Shown: one piece after another, positions 7,120-14,498 of the stretch
How positions within the stretch are numbered: the first letter of the stretch is position 1
Layout: each line of letters starts with the position of its first letter
Source of the DNA: an uncultured Blautia sp.
Lineage (GTDB): Bacteria; Bacillota; Clostridia; Lachnospirales; Lachnospiraceae
Direction of reading: 5' to 3'
DNA: 18,207 bases
NCBI GenBank assembly: GCA_934394595.1
Contig: CAKRRX010000045.1
Location: 1 to 18,207, forward strand
The notes under the pieces: generated by a model
Databases searched by the model: none
Seen by the model: only the letters and a program-made list of their open reading frames with translations
Told to the model about the DNA's origin: nothing
Translations under genes and position numbers: made by a program

Positions 7120-8619
7120 CTGATATTTTATCTTCTCTTTTTCCAGAATTTTTATTTCTTTTTCTCTATTGGCTCCCATCAGCACCTGTCTGGATTGCCC
7201 GTTCATCCAGTGAAATGCCGGTGTAATTCCCTTTTCCCCTGACATCTCAAAAAAATCTCCCAAAATCAGAGGGAATTTTTCTTCCTTGCATAGCAGTTCT
7301 CCCGCTGCCGCATGAACAGCCAGATAAACCAAACGAATAACATCCCCATTCATTCTTTCCAGTGGAACCTCGCCATCTGCTGAAACTATTGTAATATGAA
7401 ACTCCTCATCTGTCAGAAGTTCTGTATACGTTCCCGCTGTCAGTTTCTGAAGTACCAATGAGGTCTGCAATCTCAGTTTCCGTCCTACCTGTATGCGAGA
7501 TCTTCTTGAAAGCTCTTCAATGGTCTCCACTGCCATGTTCAGAGCCTGGATTTCCATATCATATGAAGTGGGCAAAGAAGCTTCTGTCTCATAATCCTTA
7601 TATTCATTCTGAAGATTGGTAAAATCTGTAAGCTTTTCCCTGTAAGCCAACTCCAGATTTTCTTTATTCCATTTCAGTTTCTCCTGCCCAGCCAGAAAAC
7701 GTACTCTCTGCTTTTTCAGCTTGGCCAGCTCCATTTGCAGCTTTCTGCGCATGGCAGTGGCATAAATCACAGTAATGATAGCAGCAATGAGACAAATATC
7801 CATCCCCATCCGCGACATTTCATCTGCCACCTGAAATCTTCCCACCAGTCCTACCATACCTACGATCAGGGCAAACACAGAAGCAACGACCATCCCTGTA
7901 TTTTTGTTCTGAACAGTTCTGATCTTTTCTTCCATCTGCTCCTTTGTCCCCTCCTGGCCCGGAAGAAGAAAATTCTCAGACTTTTCTGCGAATTCTCCCT
8001 GTTGTTCTCGGAGTCTGTCCAGTCCACTTTCCAACTGTTCCATTTTTTCGGATAACTTTTCCTGTTCGTTTCTGGTTTCTCTTTGATATTTTTCTTTCTG
8101 ACTCTGATAACCTTTTCTCCACATTTTCAGCATCTGGCCTGCTCTCCCAAGATCCAGGTGTCGGTCTGCGGATTGTAAAAAGCGTTTCATATAATTCTGT
8201 ATTTCCTTTGCCAGATCTCTTCCCAGAGCATTTACCGGCTGCACTGCCCACACAGTATCCTCAAATACTGCCAGACTGACTCTTCCAAAAATCTGATCCA
8301 GGACATCCTGTTTTACATCAAGCACATTCTGGTCTTCTTCGCAGAACAATTCACATATTGGATTGTCCACAGAAACCTCCCTGGTCAGCCGGTAATTCTT
8401 TCCCTGACTTTCAAACCAGATCGTGCCGCCACAGCTTTCCCCTTCCTCATCCTGTGCACTAAAAAGTTCAGAGCCATAGAGCATATTTTTTATAAATTTA
8501 TAGATTGTATTTTTTTCATCTGCATTCTCTCCATACAGAACATTAATGCCCGGGAAGAATTCCAATGTCTTGTCCTGGAGATTTCCATATTTTTTTATTG
8601 TGATACGTTTTAAGATCAT
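7105..8619 (-). CDS. YhaN/SbcC-like coiled-coil ATPase-family protein with degenerate nucleotide-binding motifs
   Basis: Resembles the YhaN/SbcC/Rad50 family: an N-terminal half-ATPase, coiled coil, and a C-terminal half-ATPase. It is only 504 residues against more than 900 for YhaN. The N-terminus (MILKRITIKKYGNLQDKTLEF) is typical, but the Walker A position reads GENADEKNT (30-38) instead of GxNxxGKST. The signature region is MNGDVIRLVYLAVHAA (423-438), and Walker B reads LILGDFF (451-457), with Gly at the usual first Asp. Two hydrophobic segments (about 243-260 and 272-288) form a likely membrane hairpin within the coil (about 170-240 and 291-345). An in-frame ATG at 8628 is possible, but AAAAGGA is too close to it and well spaced (about 10 nt) for ATG 8619. 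It lies 51 bp after the SbcD-like gene, its expected partner. Confidence 0.8.
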   Translation of the reverse strand: MILKRITIKKYGNLQDKTLEFFPGINVLYGENADEKNTIYKFIKNMLYGSELFSAQDEEGESCGGTIWFESQGKNYRLTREVSVDNPICELFCEEDQNVLDVKQDVLDQIFGRVSLAVFEDTVWAVQPVNALGRDLAKEIQNYMKRFLQSADRHLDLGRAGQMLKMWRKGYQSQKEKYQRETRNEQEKLSEKMEQLESGLDRLREQQGEFAEKSENFLLPGQEGTKEQMEEKIRTVQNKNTGMVVASVFALIVGMVGLVGRFQVADEMSRMGMDICLIAAIITVIYATAMRRKLQMELAKLKKQRVRFLAGQEKLKWNKENLELAYREKLTDFTNLQNEYKDYETEASLPTSYDMEIQALNMAVETIEELSRRSRIQVGRKLRLQTSLVLQKLTAGTYTELLTDEEFHITIVSADGEVPLERMNGDVIRLVYLAVHAAAGELLCKEEKFPLILGDFFEMSGEKGITPAFHWMNGQSRQVLMGANREKEIKILEKEKIKYQKIRL

Positions 8620-8670
8620 AGTCCACATTTCCTTTTAATCCACATTCAAACAGTCTGTAATACCCAAAGA

Positions 8671-9732
8671 TCAGCTATCTGTCCCCCTGGTCTCAAGTAA
8701 AGCCTGCAAACCATAAAACAGAGCTTTATCTTCCGTTATATTTCTGTCCTTTTTCATAAAATAATGGATATAATCTCCAATGAGAGTACCTGCATACTGT
8801 CTGGACAGCTTTTCCAGATCATAAGCCGGTCTGGTTTCATCCAGAACTTCTGTAATATTACCAAAGGATTTCAGTTTTTCCGGTATGAGAAGAAGCCCCG
8901 GCGACCGCTTTCCCTGTAAGATAACCCGGTATATATTCAGACCTCCATTTTTGAAAATTTCTTCTTTCAAATTCTCTTCCAACGAGATCTGGGTACTGTC
9001 TTCCTCCACATGCAGAAGAAGCTGCTTATAGGATCTCACAGCGAATGGAACAAAACTGATCCTGAGCTTTCCATTTTCCACTCTGCCTTCTATATATCCA
9101 TGCTCTCCAAAATCTGTACTGTCAAATGGTTCCGGTGAACCAGAGTAAGCCACGGCATCACGGACCAGGATCCCGGGACTGCTCCTGTGTCCCAATGCTA
9201 TATAGTCAAATCCTGATGAAGCCAACGAGCTGATATTAAAAGGACAATGTTTTTCATCACCACCGTGTGCCAGAAGGATATGCATTCCGTCCTTTGCGGC
9301 AGCCCTGAATCCATCATATAATCCGGCAGTGATCTGTGGATGCTCATAGCTCAGTCCATAGACATAGACATCCAGCTTGGGATCTTTTACACAGGTAAGC
9401 TTTTCATTCTGGAAAAAGATCACATTTTCTGACCATTCAAAGTCCCTGTAAAAGGAATCTGCCTTCAGATAATCCTGATCTCCTGCTATCAGGTAAACCC
9501 TGGTATCCGGAATTGTGGAAAACAGGTAATTTACTTCTTTTAATTCCCGTAACAATGGCTGGCGGTGAAACAGATCTCCGGCTATAAATAACAAATCCAC
9601 CGGATTTTCACGGATGCCCGCAATAATCCGGCGGAATGTCTCCCAGATTTCATTCTCCCGCTTATCACTCCATGGGTAGCCCCTGTCCGGGACTGCCCCA
9701 AGGTGTACATCTGCAAGATGAATAAATCGCAT
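8671..9732 (-). CDS. SbcD/YhaO/Mre11-like metallophosphoesterase with altered catalytic motifs
   Basis: Calcineurin-like phosphoesterase related to the SbcD/YhaO DNA exonucleases that pair with SbcC/YhaN ATPases. Present are motif I LADVHLGA (Asp8, His10), motif II IAGDLFHR (Asp53), motif IV LLAHGG (His156) and part of motif V (Gly181-His182). Two elements depart from consensus: motif III is GDQD (84-87) rather than GNHD, and motif V is GHRS (181-184) rather than GHxH. In Mre11/SbcD these supply the transition-state histidine and a metal ligand, so nuclease activity is doubtful. The 353-residue length fits the short YhaO/SbcD class. GAGGT with 7-nt spacing supports ATG 9732. It starts 14 bp after asnS and precedes the ATPase-like partner. 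Confidence 0.85.
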   Translation of the reverse strand: MRFIHLADVHLGAVPDRGYPWSDKRENEIWETFRRIIAGIRENPVDLLFIAGDLFHRQPLLRELKEVNYLFSTIPDTRVYLIAGDQDYLKADSFYRDFEWSENVIFFQNEKLTCVKDPKLDVYVYGLSYEHPQITAGLYDGFRAAAKDGMHILLAHGGDEKHCPFNISSLASSGFDYIALGHRSSPGILVRDAVAYSGSPEPFDSTDFGEHGYIEGRVENGKLRISFVPFAVRSYKQLLLHVEEDSTQISLEENLKEEIFKNGGLNIYRVILQGKRSPGLLLIPEKLKSFGNITEVLDETRPAYDLEKLSRQYAGTLIGDYIHYFMKKDRNITEDKALFYGLQALLETRGTDS

Positions 9733-9746
9733 TCTTTTACCTCATT

Positions 9747-11138
9747 TTATAAATCGCAGTTATTAACAGTTCTCGGGAATGGGATTACGTCGCGGATATT
9801 TCCCATACCGGTAAGATACATAACGCAACGCTCGAATCCAAGTCCGTATCCGGAATGACGGGTAGAACCATATTTACGAAGGTCAAGATAGAAATCATAA
9901 TCTTCGGCATTCAGTCCAAGCTCATCCATACGGGCTTTCAGCTTACCGTAATCATCCTCTCTCTGGCTTCCTCCGATGATCTCACCGATTCCCGGAACCA
10001 GACAGTCCATTGCTGCTACAGTCTTTCCATCCTCATTCATCTTCATATAGAATGCCTTGATTTCTTTCGGATAATCTGTAACAAAAATAGGTTTCTTGAA
10101 GATCTGCTCTGTCAGATAGCGCTCATGCTCTGTCTGAAGGTCACAACCCCAGGATACTTTATAATCAAATTTATCATTGTTTTTCTCAAGAAGCTCAATT
10201 GCCTCTGTATAGGTCACACGGCCAAAATCAGAATTTGCCACATGATTCAGACGATCCAGAAGACCTTTATCAACGAAAGAATTGAAGAAATTCATCTCCT
10301 CCGGTGCATTCTCCAGAACATAGCGGATCACATATTTCAGCATAGACTCAGCAAGATTCATATTGTCCTCAAGATCTGCAAATGCACACTCCGGCTCAAT
10401 CATCCAGAACTCGGCAGCATGGCGTGTAGTATTGGAATTCTCAGCACGGAAAGTCGGTCCAAATGTATAAATATTGCGGAATGCCTGTGCATAAGTCTCA
10501 CCGTTAAGCTGTCCACTTACAGTCAGATTGGTAGCTTTTCCAAAGAAATCCCTGGAGTAATCAATCTTGCCCTCTGCGTCAACCGGAATATTCTTCAGAT
10601 CCATGGTGGTAACCTGGAACATCTCTCCAGCACCCTCACAGTCACTACCTGTGATCAGCGGGGTATGGACGTATACAAAGCCTCTCTCCTGAAAGAATTT
10701 ATGAATGGCATATGCGCAAAGAGAGCGAACACGGAATACAGCCTGGAAAGTATTGGTTCTCGGGCGAAGATGTGTGATCGTTCTCAGATATTCAAGGCTG
10801 TGGCGCTTCTTCTGAAGCGGATAATCCGGCGCAGATGCACCCTCTACCGTAATCTCTGCAGCCTGGATCTCAAAAGGCTGCTTTGCCTGTGGGGTCGCTA
10901 CCAGAGTTCCTTTTACGATAATGGCTGCACCAACATTTAATTTGGAAATCTCTGCGAAATTACTCATTGTATCGTGATAAACAACCTGAAGGGTCTCAAA
11001 ATAAGATCCGTCATGAAGTACAATAAATCCAAATGTTTTGGAATCACGGACGCTTCGTACCCATCCACCGACCACAATCTCCTGATCCAGGTACTTCTCA
11101 CGCTCTCTGTAAATCTCTTTTACTGTTGTAAGTTTCAT
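9747..11138 (-). CDS. asnS: Asparaginyl-tRNA synthetase
   Basis: Charges tRNA-Asn with asparagine in the cytoplasm. The N-terminal OB-fold anticodon-binding domain is visible ([19 protein letters not shown], 23-41). The class II core shows [23 protein letters not shown] (149-171, split here: [10 protein letters not shown] and [13 protein letters not shown]), motif 2 around [16 protein letters not shown] (225-240) with FWMIEPE (244-250), and motif 3 GYGLGFER (430-437). Asn-type rather than Asp-type is indicated by overall length (463) and the AENSNT motif-2 loop. GAGGAG 6 nt upstream supports ATG 11138. It has its own promoter at 11186-11214 and heads the operon with the SbcD-like and YhaN-like genes. 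The leader is too short for a T-box. Confidence 0.96.
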   Translation of the reverse strand: MKLTTVKEIYREREKYLDQEIVVGGWVRSVRDSKTFGFIVLHDGSYFETLQVVYHDTMSNFAEISKLNVGAAIIVKGTLVATPQAKQPFEIQAAEITVEGASAPDYPLQKKRHSLEYLRTITHLRPRTNTFQAVFRVRSLCAYAIHKFFQERGFVYVHTPLITGSDCEGAGEMFQVTTMDLKNIPVDAEGKIDYSRDFFGKATNLTVSGQLNGETYAQAFRNIYTFGPTFRAENSNTTRHAAEFWMIEPECAFADLEDNMNLAESMLKYVIRYVLENAPEEMNFFNSFVDKGLLDRLNHVANSDFGRVTYTEAIELLEKNNDKFDYKVSWGCDLQTEHERYLTEQIFKKPIFVTDYPKEIKAFYMKMNEDGKTVAAMDCLVPGIGEIIGGSQREDDYGKLKARMDELGLNAEDYDFYLDLRKYGSTRHSGYGLGFERCVMYLTGMGNIRDVIPFPRTVNNCDL

Positions 11139-11185
11139 AATCTACTCCTCTTTCTCCTCATTTTTCCAAACACTTATTTTTCTAT

Positions 11186-11214
11186 AGTATAGACTATTCC
11201 TTGTATTCGCGCAA
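11186..11214 (-). promoter_or_regulatory. Predicted promoter of asnS
   Basis: On the minus strand TTGCGC (11214-11209; 3/6, with TTG kept), 17-nt spacer, TATACT (11191-11186; 5/6). The start would lie about 40 nt upstream of the asnS ATG. A 6-bp inverted repeat, TCCTTG/CAAGGA (11198-11217), overlaps the -35. Confidence 0.55.
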
Positions 11215-11230
11215 GGATAAATTGACAAAA

Positions 11231-11259
11231 GAAAATCCCCGCATAATACAGGGATTTTC
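11231..11259 (-). terminator. Rho-independent terminator of the SGNH hydrolase gene
   Basis: Read on the minus strand, GAAAATCCC pairs with GGGATTTTC around an 11-nt loop and is followed by TTTTG. It begins 26 nt after the stop codon at 11285 and lies before the asnS promoter. Confidence 0.75.
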
Positions 11260-11284
11260 AGAAATTCTGATTCTTCAGGCACAC

Positions 11285-12781
11285 TTAATGTACAGTCAGA
11301 TAATCCAGACAGTACTTAAAGATCCTTTTATAAGTTTTGGTTGTATAATGGAGTCCGTCATCAACGCCATAATCAGATCCGGCCCCACCTATATCTGTAC
11401 TGTAGCCATTCTGGAGCAGGAAAGAATACGTATCAATATAGGTATAATTTCCACTGGTTCCACTGCTGACTACAGAATTAAATCTGCGGATAACCTCTTC
11501 TTTTCTTATGGCATTTTTTCCCATATATTCAATAGTACGACTGTTCACCGGATTTACAGACATGAAAAACAGCTTACAGTTTTTCTGCTTTAAAGTTCCG
11601 GCAATCTGCTGCAGATAACTAACATACTCATACATATTTCCCGGGTCGTTGACTCCCAGATTAAAGATCACGGCGGTAGGACGCTGTACTGAATACCTAC
11701 TTTCTGCCAGTGAAATAATCTGCTGGATTCCAGTCTGCTTCAGCCAGTCAAGTCCTTTTCCTTCCTGGCAGACAAAATCAATATCTCTCATGATATTGGA
11801 ATCAGAACCAAACTGCTTTTTCAGGGTAAGCTCCATACGTGCGGTTCTGGAATCTCCCACAAAAATCACATGGCTGTAACCTCTGCCTGAACCTCCTCCA
11901 AGGCGCCATCCACTGGATGCCAGAAGCTCAGATTCTGAAAGTTCTTCCTCTCTGGAACGGTTAAAAACCACCGCATACAGCTTCATACTTCTGCTGACTG
12001 TAATGCTCTCTCCTGCCTCATAACATGGTGACAACTGTTTTCCCGGCTGTGTATCCCACCCCATAAAGGTATAGCCAGTGGCATTTCGTACAGCCGGAAG
12101 AACATAACTGCTTCCAGCTGCAACACTCATAGTCTTATAAACAGTACCATCATTTTTGCACAGAGTCACTGAAACGCTGGATGCATAAACAGCATAAAGT
12201 CTGGTATTCTTTTTTACCCTTATTTTCTGTCCGGCCTGATATACCACCTTTGAGGATCCCTTGACTGTGGTCCAGCCAGCTGCTTGATAGCCACTTTTCG
12301 CCGGTAATGCAGGCAGTGTAAGATAAGCCCCTCTTGTAACAGACTTATTCAGCTTTTTATATGCACGGCTGCTCTTTCCCGCATTGGTATAAAAATATAC
12401 TTTATAGGTACCAACCTTTTTGCGCACTGCATACAGGCTCATATTCTTTTTCAGACGCAGGGTCTTGCCTGCCTTATATGTGGCTTTTGTGGCATTCTTT
12501 TCAGTAGACCAGCCCAAATTCACATATCCATTGACAGATGGTACATCAGGCAATGTGATCTTACTGCCGTACTTCACCTTGGTCCTGAGCTTCGTATAGG
12601 AAGTTCTGCCATCGGTGCTCCAGTATCTGGCAGTTACATTCCTTGTCGCAGCCTGTACTGTATGGACACCCAAAAGAGAGTCTTCTGCCTCACCAAAAAA
12701 CGGAGACCACAGCAACATAAATGCCAGAAGTACCAGTACAAACAGACTTCTTCTATTTTTCTTTTTATTACAGTTTCTCAT
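11285..12781 (-). CDS. Exported SGNH/GDSL hydrolase with three InlB-type repeats
   Basis: A secreted or surface esterase/deacetylase-type enzyme; the substrate is not evident. Residues 1-30 are a signal peptide: a Lys/Arg-rich start, the hydrophobic run LFVLVLLAFMLLW, and possible cleavage near VQAA (42-45). Three Listeria-Bacteroides (InlB B) type repeats follow at about 48-120, 124-200 and 203-272, each with a GW-T core and a YxAGxxI...LYAV end. The C-terminal hydrolase shows block I VGDSRTARM (Ser311), block III GVND (Asn378) and block V DGLH (Asp475, His478), giving a Ser-Asp-His triad. The frame stays open upstream to 13060 into galT, but ATG 12781 has GAGGAG at 5-nt spacing and begins the signal peptide, so it is the real start (498 residues). 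No LPXTG motif is seen. Monocistronic, with its own promoter and terminator. Confidence 0.87.
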   Translation of the reverse strand: MRNCNKKKNRRSLFVLVLLAFMLLWSPFFGEAEDSLLGVHTVQAATRNVTARYWSTDGRTSYTKLRTKVKYGSKITLPDVPSVNGYVNLGWSTEKNATKATYKAGKTLRLKKNMSLYAVRKKVGTYKVYFYTNAGKSSRAYKKLNKSVTRGAYLTLPALPAKSGYQAAGWTTVKGSSKVVYQAGQKIRVKKNTRLYAVYASSVSVTLCKNDGTVYKTMSVAAGSSYVLPAVRNATGYTFMGWDTQPGKQLSPCYEAGESITVSRSMKLYAVVFNRSREEELSESELLASSGWRLGGGSGRGYSHVIFVGDSRTARMELTLKKQFGSDSNIMRDIDFVCQEGKGLDWLKQTGIQQIISLAESRYSVQRPTAVIFNLGVNDPGNMYEYVSYLQQIAGTLKQKNCKLFFMSVNPVNSRTIEYMGKNAIRKEEVIRRFNSVVSSGTSGNYTYIDTYSFLLQNGYSTDIGGAGSDYGVDDGLHYTTKTYKRIFKYCLDYLTVH

Positions 12782-12824
12782 AGACGCTCCTCTGCTCCAT
12801 AAAAACTTTAATATTTGCTGTACT

Positions 12825-12853
12825 AGTATAACTGAAATCCATTTTTCTTTCAA
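12825..12853 (-). promoter_or_regulatory. Predicted sigma-A promoter of the SGNH hydrolase gene
   Basis: On the minus strand TTGAAA (12853-12848; 5/6), 17-nt spacer, TATACT (12830-12825; 5/6), about 43 nt upstream of the ATG at 12781. It is the best -35/-10 pair in the window. Confidence 0.75.
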
Positions 12854-12920
12854 CCATAAATGAAGTTTTTCATTCATTTTTGTTACATTTTTATTACCAT
12901 CGCAATAAATCCAGATTAAA

Positions 12921-12944
12921 AACGTATCCGACAGGTATATCGGA
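12921..12944 (-). terminator. Possible terminator downstream of galT
   Basis: Read on the minus strand, TCCGA (12944-12940) can pair with TCGGA (12931-12927) around an 8-nt loop, followed by TACG and five T. The stem is short, so efficiency is uncertain. It lies 25 nt after the galT stop. Confidence 0.4.
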
Positions 12945-12968
12945 GCTTCCAAATCCGTTTTACGGCTT

Positions 12969-14459
12969 TTACAGAGTCTGGATAAATCGCATAAATGCGT
13001 CTCTACCCTCTTCTGTGCATTTGTAGACACCTGCATCTTCCAGTACATGTACAAATACATTTCCTACTTCTTTATGCAGCACTTCTTCGATGTTATCCTT
13101 ATCCAGGCGATCATACTTCGGAAGGAATTCCTCCACCCATTTTGCATGCTTTTCGATTTTCTCATTAGAAGAAATATCTTTGCCCTCCAGGATATACTCT
13201 GCAAGAAGCTCCAGTTCTTCCTTCAGTCTTGCCGGAAGTACAGCCAGTCCCATAACCTCGATCAAACCGATATTTTCTTTCTTGATATGATGATACTGTG
13301 CATGTGGATGATATACGCCAAGAGGATTTTCCTCTGTGGTGATATTATTTCGCAGAGTAAGATCCAGCTCATACATATCCCCCTTCTTACGTGCGATAGG
13401 AGTAATAGTATTGTGCGGTTCTCCGTCTGTCTCTGCAAAAATAAAGGCAGCTTCGTCTGTGTAACCTCTCCATACCTCCAGCACATGTGTTGCCAAATCG
13501 ATCAGACGTTTCTCATCTTTATGACGGATACGAAGTACAGACAACGGCCATTTTACAATGCCAGCTTCCACATCCTCATAGCCTGGGATCGTAACATGCT
13601 TTTCGATTTCTGCCTTTGCCATAGCAAAGGTATAATGTCCCCCCTGAAAATGATCATGACTCAAAATGGAGCCGCCAACGATGGGCAGATCCGCATTGGA
13701 ACCCAGGAAATAATGCGGGAAAAGTTTTACAAAATCAAACAGCTTAATAAAAGCATTCCGCTCAATCTTCATGGGTGTATGCCGGAAATTGAACACGATA
13801 CAATGCTCATTGTAATATACATATGGAGAATACTGCATTCCCCATGGACTGTCATTGATGGTAATCGGGATGATTCTGTGGTTTTCTCTTGCAGGATGAT
13901 TTGCTCTTCCGGCATATCCTTCATTTTCCGGGCAAAGCAGGCATTTGGGGTAACTGCTGGACTTTATAAGCTTTGCAGCTGCAATTGCCTTTGGATCTTT
14001 TTCTGGCTTGGAAAGGTTAATGGTAATATCAATTTCTCCATATGGAGACTCAACCGTCCATTTCTGATCCTTCTTTACACGATAACGACGGATGTAATCG
14101 CTGTCCTGGCTTAATTTGTAGAAATAATCAGTAGCCTCTTCGGGAGATTTCTCATATTTTTCCCAGAAAGTCTTCTGTACCTGTGCCGGACGAGGCATCA
14201 GGCAATTCATCAGTCTGGTATCAAACAAATCCCGGTATACAACACTGTCCTGAATCAGTCCACGTTCTACAGCCTCATCCAAAAGTGCTTTTAACACTTC
14301 CTCCAGATCAATATCAGAGTATTCTTCATCTGGTGCTGTGTACTCATCTTCTTTAAAAACATCAAGAAGAAGGTTGATAGTGTAATTCTTCTCACAGGCA
14401 GGAGTCAGTCCTGTCTCAATTCCATACTGTACAAGTTTTGTGATATTCTCGCTTAACAT
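12969..14459 (-). CDS. galT: Class II galactose-1-phosphate uridylyltransferase
   Basis: Leloir-pathway enzyme exchanging UMP between UDP-glucose and galactose-1-phosphate in the cytoplasm. At 496 residues it has the length of the Firmicutes-type (class II) family; class I enzymes are about 350. The active-site HxHxQ motif is visible as SHDHFQGG (267-274), His268 to Gln272. Other conserved stretches are CLLCPENEGYAGR (173-185), SPWGMQYSPYVYYNEHC (204-220) and GVYHPHAQYHHIKKENIGLIE, of which the last is near the C-terminal third. A GTG at 14480 extends the frame by 7 codons, but ATG 14459 has AAGGA at 8-nt spacing while the GTG has GAGGG almost touching it, so ATG is preferred. It lies 39 bp after the 816-residue protein. 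No galK or galE is visible in the window. Confidence 0.94.
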   Translation of the reverse strand: MLSENITKLVQYGIETGLTPACEKNYTINLLLDVFKEDEYTAPDEEYSDIDLEEVLKALLDEAVERGLIQDSVVYRDLFDTRLMNCLMPRPAQVQKTFWEKYEKSPEEATDYFYKLSQDSDYIRRYRVKKDQKWTVESPYGEIDITINLSKPEKDPKAIAAAKLIKSSSYPKCLLCPENEGYAGRANHPARENHRIIPITINDSPWGMQYSPYVYYNEHCIVFNFRHTPMKIERNAFIKLFDFVKLFPHYFLGSNADLPIVGGSILSHDHFQGGHYTFAMAKAEIEKHVTIPGYEDVEAGIVKWPLSVLRIRHKDEKRLIDLATHVLEVWRGYTDEAAFIFAETDGEPHNTITPIARKKGDMYELDLTLRNNITTEENPLGVYHPHAQYHHIKKENIGLIEVMGLAVLPARLKEELELLAEYILEGKDISSNEKIEKHAKWVEEFLPKYDRLDKDNIEEVLHKEVGNVFVHVLEDAGVYKCTEEGRDAFMRFIQTL

Positions 14460-14498
14460 TTTCGCTTTCCTTTCCTGCACACCCTCTGGTCAGAGCGG

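Noticed and set aside
9855..10940. Open frame of 361 codons on the plus strand antisense to asnS
   Set aside because: It lies fully inside asnS, has no recognisable domain, and its composition (many Ile, Cys, His) is typical of an antisense shadow.
11139..11284. T-box riboswitch upstream of asnS
   Set aside because: Only 146 bp separate the genes, the predicted leader is about 40 nt, and no antiterminator or T-box core is seen; the only hairpin belongs to the upstream-lying SGNH gene.
12782..13060. N-terminal extension of the SGNH hydrolase frame into galT
   Set aside because: The extension overlaps galT and lacks a ribosome binding site. ATG 12781 has GAGGAG and starts the signal peptide.
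13047..14114. Open frame of 355 codons antisense to galT
   Set aside because: galT is a clear full-length family member here. The antisense frame has Cys/Phe/Ile-rich composition and no domain.
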